Both the position numbers and the translations under genes were made by a program. DNA of 64,000 nt, from positions 2,480,001-2,544,000 of the forward strand of contig OZ241350.1 in the NCBI GenBank assembly GCA_965200095.1. The letters are read 5' to 3'. The DNA comes from JANQOH01 sp965200095. GTDB lineage: Bacteria; Pseudomonadota; Alphaproteobacteria; UBA7887. The notes below the pieces were generated by a model. That model did not search any database. It was not told where the DNA came from and worked only from the letters and a program-made list of their open reading frames with translations. How positions within the stretch are numbered: the first letter of the stretch is position 1; each line of letters starts with the position of its first letter. Positions 51,391 to 60,024 of this stretch are shown piece by piece.

Positions 51391-52950
51391 ATGGCGCGGG
51401 GAGCCGGGGGAAAGGAGAAGGAGGCGGGCGGCGCCGTCGCCGGCTACGAGGCCGAATTGTGGAAAGCGGCCGACGCGCTGCGCGGCGCGATGGACGCCGC
51501 CGAATACAAGCACGTGGTGCTCGGCCTGATCTTCCTCAAATACGTCTCCGACGCCTTCGGGGAAACCCGCGCCCGCCTGATCGGCGAGCGCGCCGAGGGC
51601 GCGGACCCGGAAGACCCCGACGAATACCGCGCCGAAAACGTCTTCTGGGTCCCCGCGGAAGCGCGCTGGGAGGCCCTCGCGGCGCGGGCGCGGCAGCCCG
51701 ATATCGGCCGCGCGGTGGAGGACGCCATGGCGGCGGTGGAGCGCGACAACCCGTCGCTCGCCGGGGTGTTGCCGCGCGACTACGCCCGCCCGGCGCTCGA
51801 CCGGGGGCGTCTGGGCCGGCTGATCGACCTGATGGGCAGGGTCCGCATCGGCGACGCCGAATCGCGCGCCGGCGACTCGCTCGGCCGCGTCTACGAGTAT
51901 TTCCTTTCGCGCTTCGCCGGCGCCGAGGGGCGCCGGGGCGGCGAATTCTACACCCCGCGCTGCATCGTGCGCCTGCTCGTCGAAATGCTCGAACCCTGGA
52001 AGGGCCGCGTCTACGACCCGTGCTGCGGTTCGGCCGGAATGTTCGTCCAGTCGGTCGACTTCATCGAGGCCCATGCGACCGGCAACGGCAATGGCGGCCG
52101 CGCCCGCCGCGACGTCAGCGTCTGGGGCCAGGAATCCAACTACACCACATGGCGGCTGGCGAAGATGAACCTCGCCATCCGCGGCATCGACGGCCAGATC
52201 GCGCATGGCGACAGTTTCCTCGACGACCGTCACCCGGACCTGAAGGCGGATTTCATCCTCGCCAACCCGCCCTTCAACGTCTCCGACTGGGGCGGCGAGC
52301 GCCTCGCCGGCGATGCGCGCTGGCGCTTCGGCGCGCCGCCACGCGGCAACGCGAATTTCGCCTGGGTCCAGCACATCGTTCACCATCTCGCGCCCGGGGG
52401 CGCGGCCGGCTTCGTGCTCGCCAACGGCTCCATGTCGTCCGGCAACGCCGCCGAGGCGGCGGTCCGCAAGGCGCTTGTCGAGGCGCGGCTGGTCGATTGC
52501 ATGGTCGCGCTTCCGGGGCAGTTGTTCTACGGCACGCAGATCCCCGTCTGCCTGTGGTTCCTGTCGCGCGGGCGCCGGCGCGACGACATCCTGTTCATCG
52601 ACGCCCGGACGCTCGGCCATATGGCGGACCGCACCCACCGCGAATTGTCCGACTCGGAGATCGCCCTCGTCGCCGACACCTTTCACGCCTGGGGCGGCGA
52701 CGGCGGCTATGAGGACGCGCCGGGCTTCTGCCGCGCCGCGCCGCTGGAGGAAGTGCGCCGCCACGGCCACGTCCTCACCCCCGGCCGCTATGTCGGCGCG
52801 CCGCCGCAGGAGGACGACGGCGAGCCCTTCGCCGACAAGATGCACCGCCTGGCGGCGCAATGGCGCGAACAACGCGCAGAGGGCGCGCGGCTCGACGACG
52901 CCATCGCCGCCAATCTGGAGCGCCTCGGCTTCGGGAAACCGCGCGCGTGA
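51391..52950 (+). CDS. hsdM: Type I DNA methyltransferase subunit HsdM
   Basis: A 519-residue N6-adenine methyltransferase subunit. An N-terminal helical domain (AADALRGAMDAAEYKHVVLG) is followed by SAM motif I DPCCGSAGM (209-217) and catalytic NPPF (292-295). The ATG 51391 is chosen over the in-frame start at 51352 for fit with HsdM N-termini. Its TGA overlaps the GTG of the HEPN gene (52947-52950), which places the HEPN gene inside the operon. Confidence 0.94.
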   Translation: MARGAGGKEKEAGGAVAGYEAELWKAADALRGAMDAAEYKHVVLGLIFLKYVSDAFGETRARLIGERAEGADPEDPDEYRAENVFWVPAEARWEALAARARQPDIGRAVEDAMAAVERDNPSLAGVLPRDYARPALDRGRLGRLIDLMGRVRIGDAESRAGDSLGRVYEYFLSRFAGAEGRRGGEFYTPRCIVRLLVEMLEPWKGRVYDPCCGSAGMFVQSVDFIEAHATGNGNGGRARRDVSVWGQESNYTTWRLAKMNLAIRGIDGQIAHGDSFLDDRHPDLKADFILANPPFNVSDWGGERLAGDARWRFGAPPRGNANFAWVQHIVHHLAPGGAAGFVLANGSMSSGNAAEAAVRKALVEARLVDCMVALPGQLFYGTQIPVCLWFLSRGRRRDDILFIDARTLGHMADRTHRELSDSEIALVADTFHAWGGDGGYEDAPGFCRAAPLEEVRRHGHVLTPGRYVGAPPQEDDGEPFADKMHRLAAQWREQRAEGARLDDAIAANLERLGFGKPRA

Positions 52951-53369
52951 CGCTCGACACGACATTCGCCCGGGACTGCCTGGACAAGCTGGAGCGCTCG
53001 ATCGCGATCATCGGGCGGCGCGCGCCCGACGACCCGGTATGCGACGTTCTCCGCGCGCCGTGCATCGCGGAATTCGAACGCGCCCTCGATCAATGCGGGA
53101 AGCTCCTCAGGAAGCGCCTGCGGCCCTGGTTCGCCAGCAACCGCGAGGCGGATCGGCTCACCTTCAAGGATATCTTCCGCCACGCCGCGAAGCATGGCTT
53201 GATCGACGCGCCTGCCTGCGAGCGCTGGCTACGCTATCGCGATAACCGGAACGACCCGGCGCATGACAGCGGCGATGCTTTCGCGCGCGCCACGCTGACG
53301 CTCCTGCCGGCGTTCGTTGCCGACGCGCGGGCGCTGACCGACATGATCGAAGACGGGAACGATGAGTGA
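52947..53369 (+). CDS. HEPN-domain protein (nucleotidyltransferase partner)
   Basis: A 140-residue helical protein of the HI0074/HepT class, normally the partner of a minimal nucleotidyltransferase. The HEPN RNase motif RX4H is present (R101 to H106 in RNDPAH), but the usual following Tyr of RX4HXY is Ser (S108). In the HepT/MntA toxin-antitoxin pair that Tyr receives AMP groups. GTG start overlapping hsdM; its end overlaps the next gene by 8 bases, and that next protein begins with an MNT domain. Toxin, antitoxin and modification subunits are thus co-translated. Confidence 0.82.
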   Translation: MTLDTTFARDCLDKLERSIAIIGRRAPDDPVCDVLRAPCIAEFERALDQCGKLLRKRLRPWFASNREADRLTFKDIFRHAAKHGLIDAPACERWLRYRDNRNDPAHDSGDAFARATLTLLPAFVADARALTDMIEDGNDE

Positions 53370-54990
53370 CGGGCTGCATCTGTCGGCGCGCCATCGTGAG
53401 GCGCTGGAAGCGCTGCTGCGGTCGCATCTGCCCGGCGTCGAGGTCTGGGCCTATGGCAGCCGGGCGAACGGCGCCGCCCACGACGGCAGCGATATGGACC
53501 TGGTTTTGCGCGGGTCGGGCTTGCGGGAGATACCGGCGCGGCGCCTTGCCGACTTCGCGGACGCGGTGCGGGAATCGAGCGTTCCCTTTCTGGTCGAAGC
53601 GCGCGACTGGGCGCACCTGCCGGAGCGATTTCATCGAGAGATCGAGCGAGGGTATATTGTCCTGATAGGCGCCGGAGCGCGAGAAAAACACGGATGGCGA
53701 AAAATGGATCTTGGAGATTGCATTGAAATCGTCAATTCCACCCTCTCCCCAAGCGAGAAATGGCCTTTTATCAATTATCTGGATACCGGAAACATCACCG
53801 ATAATCGAATTTCGGAGATTCAACGCCTGACTGTCGGCGAGGACAAGATACCGAGCCGGGCGCGCAGAAAGGCGGGGTGCGGCGATATTGTCTACTCCAC
53901 CGTTCGCCCGAACCAGCGCCATTACGGGTTGCTCAGGGATATCCCCCGGAATTTTCTCGTATCCACAGGGTTTGCCGTTCTGAGAGGCCGGAGCGGGATC
54001 GCGCACACCGATTTCATATACTGGTTCCTGACGCAGGATCGGGTCGTCGACCGTCTTCAAACCATAGCGGAACACAACACGTCGGCCTATCCGGCGATCA
54101 GGCCGGAATATCTCGAACTGCTTCCCATCGATCTGCCGCCCTTCCCCGAACAGCGGGCCATCGCCGGCGTCCTGTGCGCGCTGGACGACAAGATCGCGCT
54201 GAACCGACGCATCAACGAGACGCTGGAAGCGATGGCGCAAGCGGTCTTCGAGGACTGGTTCGTCGATTTCGGCCCCACCCGCGCGAAGATGGAAGGCCGC
54301 GAACCCTATCTCGCGCCGGAACTCTGGTCGCTTTTCCCCGACCGCCTTGTCGACTCCCGACTTGGCGGGTTACCGGAAGGGTGGACGGTAAATCCGCTTT
54401 CGGAGGCGATCGAGCTCAACCCGCGCCGATCCCTGAGAAAAGGCAAGGCCGCCCCCTATCTCGATATGGCAAATATGCCCACAAAGGGGCACGTCCCAAG
54501 GGCGGTCGTGGAGCGTCCCTACAGGTCGGGAATGAGGTTCGTCAACGGCGACACGCTTGTGTCGCGGATCACCCCGTGCCTGGAAAACGGCAAGATCGCC
54601 CACGTCGACTTCCTGCTGGAGGGTGAAATCGGTTGGGGATCGACCGAGTATATCGTTATGCGATCGAAGGGCGATCTTCCCGAGGAGTTCGTCTATTATC
54701 TTGCCCGCAGCGCCGGTTTTCGCGAGTTTGCCGTTCAGAACATGACGGGCACGAGCGGTCGCCAGCGGGTTCCGGCAACCGCGCTTTCACTGTTCCCGTT
54801 TCCTGTGCCCCCGCGCGCTGTAACCGATGGATTCAGGAGTCTGGTCAGGCCACTTATGACCCGGATATCGAAGGCGGATCGCGAGTCCCGCGTGCTCGCC
54901 GCGCTGCGGGATTCGATTCTGCCGAAGCTCGTGTCGGGGGAGTTGCGGGTGAATGTCGATGATCGGCCGCCGGGGGAAACGGTTCGATGA
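53362..54990 (+). CDS. MNT nucleotidyltransferase-HsdS fusion
   Basis: A 542-residue fusion. Residues 1-103 are a minimal nucleotidyltransferase: G32-S33 in YGSRANG, D44 and D46 in GSDMDLVL, and E79 as the likely third acidic residue. From about 113 the protein is a type I specificity subunit with two target-recognition domains (around 115-265 and 365-500), each followed by a conserved helical spacer (PEQRAIAGVLCALDDKIALN, then ISKADRESRVLAALRDSILPKLVSGEL). The two parts read as one frame with no internal stop and no ribosome site at the junction, so this is a true fusion in sequence. Confidence 0.88.
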   Translation: MSDGLHLSARHREALEALLRSHLPGVEVWAYGSRANGAAHDGSDMDLVLRGSGLREIPARRLADFADAVRESSVPFLVEARDWAHLPERFHREIERGYIVLIGAGAREKHGWRKMDLGDCIEIVNSTLSPSEKWPFINYLDTGNITDNRISEIQRLTVGEDKIPSRARRKAGCGDIVYSTVRPNQRHYGLLRDIPRNFLVSTGFAVLRGRSGIAHTDFIYWFLTQDRVVDRLQTIAEHNTSAYPAIRPEYLELLPIDLPPFPEQRAIAGVLCALDDKIALNRRINETLEAMAQAVFEDWFVDFGPTRAKMEGREPYLAPELWSLFPDRLVDSRLGGLPEGWTVNPLSEAIELNPRRSLRKGKAAPYLDMANMPTKGHVPRAVVERPYRSGMRFVNGDTLVSRITPCLENGKIAHVDFLLEGEIGWGSTEYIVMRSKGDLPEEFVYYLARSAGFREFAVQNMTGTSGRQRVPATALSLFPFPVPPRAVTDGFRSLVRPLMTRISKADRESRVLAALRDSILPKLVSGELRVNVDDRPPGETVR

Positions 54991-55439
54991 CCAGTACGAT
55001 CCTCACCCAGGCCGAAGCCGAAGCGCTCATAGCCCTCGAGAAGCGTCGATTCGACACGATCCGAAGGGATTATCCCGGCCCCGGAGAAGCGGGCACGGCT
55101 CCGGTGGTTTCGACCGACGGGCGCGAGCGGTTTTCTCTCGATCTGCGCCGCGGGCGGATCGATCTCTCAAAGGGCACTTACCAGACTCGCGGACGACAAG
55201 TCATGGTCCTCGCTCGCCTGGATTTCGGCAGCGCGCCGCATCGCAATCCCGACGGAGAGGAGATCGGATCGCCCCACCTGCACCTTTATCGAGAGGGATA
55301 TGGCGACAAATGGGCGTTTCCGCTCCCGGACGACCGGTTTACGTTTACGGATTTGAAGGATCGCTGGATAATGTTTGAAGATTTCATGAGCTTCTGCAAT
55401 ATCGTCGATCCGCCGAACATCCAGAGAGGGCTTTTCTAA
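54987..55439 (+). CDS. DUF6978-like small protein
   Basis: A 150-residue protein resembling DUF6978: helical start with LTQAEAEALIALEKRRF, then beta-rich RFSLDLRRGRIDLSKGTYQTRGR, LARLDFG and HLHLYREGYGDKWAFPL. The family is found next to DUF1828 genes in phage-defence-like and mobile contexts. ATG overlaps the hsdS stop (ATGA), and its TAA overlaps the next ATG by one base, so it belongs to the same operon. Confidence 0.72.
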   Translation: MTSTILTQAEAEALIALEKRRFDTIRRDYPGPGEAGTAPVVSTDGRERFSLDLRRGRIDLSKGTYQTRGRQVMVLARLDFGSAPHRNPDGEEIGSPHLHLYREGYGDKWAFPLPDDRFTFTDLKDRWIMFEDFMSFCNIVDPPNIQRGLF

Positions 55440-56203
55440 TGATCGAAGATATGCAGACACTGTTGGATCGGTATTGGGTCTGGCTGCGGGACAGGACTTG
55501 TCTCCGGGAGGCGGGGGACTGGATAGAAATCACTACGCCTTACCTGGACCGTCACAACGACTGCCTCCAGATATATGCGAGGCGCACAGAAGACGGACTC
55601 GAGCTGACGGACGACGGCTATATTCTTGACGACCTGGAGCAGTCGGGTTGCAAGATCGATAGTCCCAAACGCAAAGCGCTGTTCAAGACGACGCTGAGCG
55701 GTTTCGGCGTTCGGCACGATGGAGGGGCGCTCAAAGTCAGGGCGTCGGCGGACAATTTTACGCTGCAAAAACATAATTTGGTGCAGGCGATGCTTGCCGT
55801 CAACGATCTTTTTTGTCTTGCCTCGCCGGTTGTCGCGAATTTGTTCCACGAGGACGTGGTCGCGTGGCTCGATCTCTCCGAGATCCGCTACACGCCGAAC
55901 GTGAAATTCACCGGCAAAAGCGGCTTCGATTACCGCTTCGACTTTGTCATACCGAAGTCGAATGCGCAACCGGAACGGGCGCTGCGCGCATTCAACCGCC
56001 CGGATCGCGATGCTGCGCAAAATATGGTGTTTTCACGGATCGATACAAAAGACGTGCGTTCTCCGGAAACCTGTTTTTATGCGATCCTGAACGACACGGA
56101 ACAACCTGTTTCGGGGAAGGTACTGGACGCGATCCGCATCAACGAGGTGCGCCCGTTCCTGTGGTCGGCTCGCGATGAAGTGCGCGAGGAATTAGCCGCG
56201 TGA
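55439..56203 (+). CDS. DUF1828/DUF1829-like protein
   Basis: A 254-residue protein with a DUF1828-like N-terminal half (ITTPYLDRHNDCLQIYARR, LTDDGYILDDLEQSG) and a DUF1829-like C-terminal half (FTGKSGFDYRFDFVIPKS). The FDYRFDFVI element suggests a nuclease-like or HEPN-unrelated sheet core, but no catalytic residues can be assigned. Function unknown. Third accessory gene in the modification operon. Confidence 0.75.
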   Translation: MIEDMQTLLDRYWVWLRDRTCLREAGDWIEITTPYLDRHNDCLQIYARRTEDGLELTDDGYILDDLEQSGCKIDSPKRKALFKTTLSGFGVRHDGGALKVRASADNFTLQKHNLVQAMLAVNDLFCLASPVVANLFHEDVVAWLDLSEIRYTPNVKFTGKSGFDYRFDFVIPKSNAQPERALRAFNRPDRDAAQNMVFSRIDTKDVRSPETCFYAILNDTEQPVSGKVLDAIRINEVRPFLWSARDEVREELAA

Positions 56204-56297
56204 CCGGCGTCGCCAAACCCGGTGGGCCGGCGCTGGGGATCCGTCGGCGTGAAGGGCCCGCTGCCTCGATGGAGCGAGCGAGGAAAGGAAGCGCTTG

Positions 56298-57362
56298 ATG
56301 AAGGTCAGCATCCAGGACAGGGAGGCGTTGGCCGCCGTTTCGCCCGCCGCGTTGTCGGCCTATGCGCGCGCCGAGGGCTGGACCAGGGAAGACGCATGGG
56401 GCGAGCACTCCGATGTCTACACCCGCGACGGGGCGCCCGAAATTATCGTTCCCGGAACCCGGCGCCTCGGCGACTACGTTAGCATCGTATCGCGACTGAT
56501 CGAGATTTTTGCGGAGGCCGCCGGAACGGACGCCCTTTCGCTCTATCGGGTTCTGACGACCGTCGACCGGGATGTCGCCCGGGTCGGGGCGGTGACCGGG
56601 GGCGGCGGCGGCTCGGTATCCCTGAACGACAGCGTGAAGCTGATAACCGGAGCGCGCGATATGGTGCTGGCGGCAGCCCGTTCCTTACGCGAACCGGGAC
56701 CGGCCTGCCGCGGCGCGGCGAGCAGTGAGACCGACGAGTATTTGCGGCAGGTCCGTCTCGGGCATACCGAACAAGATAGTTGTGCCGTCGTGCTGATCGG
56801 CCCCATCGTTCCGCCTTTGCGGGGATCGGCCGCCGATGATCGACCCGTCGGACGGCGGATGACGCAGCGCTTGATCGAAGCGTTGACGGCGACCCGGGAA
56901 GCGGCTGAAAAGGCATCCGTCGGCGACGCCAATGTCTTACGGGACGCCGTGAGTCGCGGCGCAAGCGCCGATCTGTGCGAGGCCCTCGCGATGCTAATCG
57001 AGCCGTTTCACGGGATCGATGTCAGGTTGTCCTGGGCGCGCACCCGGCCGATGAAGACGGCGGGCGAGACCGTCCGGTTCGGATCGTCCGATGCCCCTGT
57101 TCTGCGCGAAGCGGCGCGATGTTTCCGGGAACAGGAACCGTTGCCGGATACCTCCCTGGTCGGCCGGGTTCAGCGGTTGCAACGCAGCGACGGGCAAATG
57201 GATGGAACGGTGACCCTGCGCACCTGGATCGACAGGCGTGTCCGCTCCGTTTCGGCCATCTTGAACGGCAGGGACTATGATCGCGCCATCCAGGCGCACA
57301 GGGACAACGCTCCGGTCGTGATGTTCGGCGATCTTGAGCGGTTCGGCGGCCGGTGGCGCTGA
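56298..57362 (+). pseudogene. Uncharacterised protein gene, 3' end cut by IS481 element
   Basis: A 354-residue reading frame from ATG 56298 (GGAAAGGAAG upstream). No function recognised; features include YARAEGWTREDAW, VRLGHTEQDSCAVVLIGP, SRGASADLCEALAMLI and RLSWARTRP. The frame ends at a TGA that is the first three bases of the inserted element (57360-57362). Removing the element and one copy of the 5-bp duplication restores the frame, which continues 22 codons (58514-58579) to TGA 58580-58582. Loss of the last 22 residues is small, so function may be kept. Confidence 0.85.
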
Positions 57363-58508
57363 TCTGGTTCGGACACATGTGAGACGCGGGGCTTGCAGGC
57401 GGGGTGGGGGTCTCCGAAGCTGTTTGGTGTGACGAAACAGCCGACGGAGGCCCCCATGCAGGTTATCGGCCTGCCGAGACAGATTACACAAGGAGCACGC
57501 CTGGCGTCGCGTCTGTGCGCCGCTGAGCGTAGCGAAGGGGCGCACAGACGCGACGCCATCGAACGCTGGAAGCAGGCCCGCGAAGACGGCCTGAACGCCC
57601 GCTCGGCGGCGGCTGCGGTCGGCGTGCCCCTGTCGACCCTCTACCGCTGGCGAAAGCGCGCCGAACGCGGACGCCTCGAACCGCTCTCGCGCCGCCCCCG
57701 CCGCGTGCGCCGGGCGCAATGGGCGCCGGCGCTGGTCGCGGCCGTGCGCGAGGCCCGCAACGACTATCCCATGTGGGGAAAGGCCAAAATCGCCGTCCTC
57801 ATCCAACGCCAGGGCTTCGACGCCAGCGAAAGCACCATCGGCCGCATCCTCAAAACCCTCGTCGAAAAAGGGGACGTCTTCCCCGTCCCCGACCTCCGCC
57901 GAAACGCCCCCCGCGCCGCACGACGAAAACGCCCCCGGGCCACGCGCCTGCCCAAAGGACGCAAACCCTCCCAACCCGGAGAAATCGTCCAGCTCGACAC
58001 CCTCTCCATAACCCGGACCGCAGGGCGACCGACCATCAAGCAGTTCACCGCATACGACCCCGTCACCCGCTGGACATGCGCGCAAGCCTGGAGGCGCGCA
58101 ACCGCTCACAACGCCAAACGCTTCCTCGACAAACTCCAGGAAGACATGCCCTTCCCCATCCGAGCCATCCAGGTCGATGGCGGCGCCGAGTTCAAAGCCG
58201 ACTTCGAACGCGAATGCCAAAGCAGGGGAATCGACCTCTTCGAACTCCCGCCCCGATCCCCCAAACTCAACGGCTCCGTCGAACGCAACAACGGCGCATG
58301 GCGATATGAGTTCTACGCAACATGGGACCTCCCCGACAACGACCTCAACCGAATCAACCGCTGGGTCGACGCCTTCGCCGACGAGTTCAACAACTTCCGA
58401 CCCCACCAGGCCCTCGACAACCGCACCCCCGCTCAATACCTTCAATCCCCGACAGCAAACGAGACCCCCACCGACCGCCCCACGTCTCATATGTCGTGAA
58501 CCAGTACA
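57360..58508 (+). mobile_element. IS481-family insertion sequence, copy 2 (1149 bp)
   Basis: Same length and nearly the same sequence as copy 1. Inverted ends TGATCTGGTTC and TGTACTGGTTC. The 5-bp target duplication GGCGC flanks it at 57355-57359 and 58509-58513. Inserted in the last part of an unknown gene of the modification operon. Confidence 0.95.
57456..58499 (+). CDS. IS481-family transposase, copy 2
   Basis: A 347-residue transposase identical in layout to that of copy 1: helix-turn-helix near the N-terminus and the DDE residues in VQLDTL, QVDGGAEF and GSVERNN. ATG 57456 follows GGAGG. Six residues differ from copy 1 (YRWRKRAERG, RPRAT, RWVD, QSPT here). Frame intact. Confidence 0.95.
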   Translation: MQVIGLPRQITQGARLASRLCAAERSEGAHRRDAIERWKQAREDGLNARSAAAAVGVPLSTLYRWRKRAERGRLEPLSRRPRRVRRAQWAPALVAAVREARNDYPMWGKAKIAVLIQRQGFDASESTIGRILKTLVEKGDVFPVPDLRRNAPRAARRKRPRATRLPKGRKPSQPGEIVQLDTLSITRTAGRPTIKQFTAYDPVTRWTCAQAWRRATAHNAKRFLDKLQEDMPFPIRAIQVDGGAEFKADFERECQSRGIDLFELPPRSPKLNGSVERNNGAWRYEFYATWDLPDNDLNRINRWVDAFADEFNNFRPHQALDNRTPAQYLQSPTANETPTDRPTSHMS

Positions 58509-58513
58509 GGCGC

Positions 58514-58582
58514 TTGCGGAATCCCCGCATCGTGGATATCATTTCCGACGAAGATGATACTTCCGGGGATCGGGAACGATGA
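58514..58582 (+). pseudogene. Displaced 3' end of the IS-interrupted gene
   Basis: Twenty-two codons and a stop in the frame of the gene at 56298: LRNPRIVDIISDEDD and a short charged tail. The TGA (58580-58582) overlaps an ATG (58579-58581), suggesting that another gene once began here. Confidence 0.8.
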
Positions 58583-59052
58583 TCGACGAAGGCGTCTGCG
58601 GGGAGGCGAACGGCCGATTACCGACCTGGAGCCTGGCCATTTTCGTTTCGGCCCCGAATGTATTTTCAAGGGATTACGGGCAATGTGTAAAAGGACCGAA
58701 CAAACCCGCCCCTCTACGTCATTCATGCGAAGAAGCGTGTGAAGAAGTCGAACAGCGTTACAAATACTCGTCATTCCCGCGAAAGCGGGAATCTATTGCG
58801 GCGTTTCCAAAAAGAAAGTCGGGCCGATATGGCGGACGGTCGCTTCCGGATTCCCGCTTTCGCAGGAATGACGAAGTATTGTTGGGGCATTATTGTCTTT
58901 CACTGCGCCATTTCTTCGGTGCTCCAACCGTCATAACGAGCGCCATCCGATTTCTTCCCACACTCCTTCGCGGGAATGACGAAAGGGAATTATCCGATCA
59001 ATTCTTTTGTGCGCCGTTTTGCGCGGTGGCGGGAGCGGGCGCAAACGACCTC
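58583..59052. repeat. Gene-free stretch with a palindromic repeat unit
   Basis: One 105-bp unit of the CATTCCCGCGAAAGCGGGAA family at 58769-58873, and a further half-site at 58967-58985 (CTTCGCGGGAATGACG). The sequence 58579-58735 has an open frame beginning MIDEGVCGEANGR that overlaps the stop of the preceding gene; it may be the surviving start of a gene that the repeats interrupted. Nothing else is supportable. Confidence 0.65.
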
Positions 59053-59984
59053 AGTGTCCGTTTCGAAATGAGTTGAGTGATTTCAGTCGGTTGCGATTCA
59101 CCGGTTGTGGCTGGCAACCCGGTGAGGCGCGACATGTGGACTGAAACCACTCGGTCGCAGTATGCGCGCGAAGGGCGATGCTATGCAAGCGACCTGGACG
59201 ACGCCGAATGGCGCCCGGTCGCGCCCGCCATGCCGCCGAGCAAACCGCTCAGGCGGCGGCGTCGGACCGACCTGCGCGAGGTCGTGAACGCGATCTTGTC
59301 CGTCCTGCGCTGCGGTTGCCCGTGGCGCATGTTGCCGAAGGGTTTCCCGCCCTGGCGGACGGTGTATCGGTATTTCGCGGCGTGGCGCGATAGCGGCCTA
59401 TGGGTGTCGATCAACCATCGTCCGGCGATGGCGTCGCGTGCGTCCGGGGGACGGGCGACCGGCCCGTCGGCCGGCATTGTCGACAGCCAATCGGCAAAGA
59501 CGACGGAGAGCGGAGGCCCGCGCGGCTTCGACGCCGGCAAGAAGGTCAAGGGCCGCAAGCGCCATATCGTCACCGACACCGGCGGGTTGCTCGTCGCGGC
59601 CCTGGTCCATCCCGCCGACATCCGGGACCGCGCCGGCGCGCCCGCCTTGCTGGCTTCGATACGCTATCGGTTTCCGTGGCTGCGCCACATTTTCGCCGAT
59701 GGCGCCTATGCGGGTCCGAAACTCAAGGCGGCACTGGAAGGCAAGGGGCGATGGCGGGTCGAGGTCGTCGGGCGCGCACGCGGCAGCCGGGGGTTCCAGG
59801 CGTTGCCGCGGCGCCGGGCGGTGGAGCGGACGCCGGCATGGCTGGGCCGCAACCGGCGGTTGGCCAGGGACTTCGAGGCGACTGTCGCCACGGCCCGGAC
59901 ATGGCTCTTTATCGGAAGCGTCCAAATCCTGCTGCGAAGGCTGACACGCCAGAAAAAACAACAACCTGGTCCGAAACGGACACT
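59053..59984 (+). mobile_element. IS5-family insertion sequence
   Basis: Bounded by the inverted repeats AGTGTCCGTTTCG (59053-59065) and CGAAACGGACACT (59972-59984). About 930 bp, one transposase. Exact ends and target duplication are uncertain because the flanking bases do not match clearly. Its right end lies 6 bp from the stop of tcmP. Confidence 0.82.
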
Positions 59985-60024
59985 TAGGAATTACTCCACG
60001 TCTTGGTCAAGGCGAGAAAATTGA
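59134..60024 (+). CDS. IS5-family transposase
   Basis: A 296-residue DDE transposase from ATG 59134 (MWTETTRSQYAREG). Features: CGCPWRMLPKGFPPWRTVYRYF, first Asp in GIVDSQSAKTTE, second in IFADGAYAG, and Glu in AVERTPAWLGRNRRL. The frame continues through the right inverted repeat and ends 40 bases outside the element, overlapping the tcmP 3' end in antisense, so the native stop may have been lost or may lie within the end region in other copies. Confidence 0.88.
   Translation: MWTETTRSQYAREGRCYASDLDDAEWRPVAPAMPPSKPLRRRRRTDLREVVNAILSVLRCGCPWRMLPKGFPPWRTVYRYFAAWRDSGLWVSINHRPAMASRASGGRATGPSAGIVDSQSAKTTESGGPRGFDAGKKVKGRKRHIVTDTGGLLVAALVHPADIRDRAGAPALLASIRYRFPWLRHIFADGAYAGPKLKAALEGKGRWRVEVVGRARGSRGFQALPRRRAVERTPAWLGRNRRLARDFEATVATARTWLFIGSVQILLRRLTRQKKQQPGPKRTLRNYSTSWSRREN

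Noticed and set aside
751..58508. Composite transposon made by the two IS481 copies
   Set aside because: Each copy has its own different 5-bp duplication, and the interval holds core genes; independent insertions explain it.
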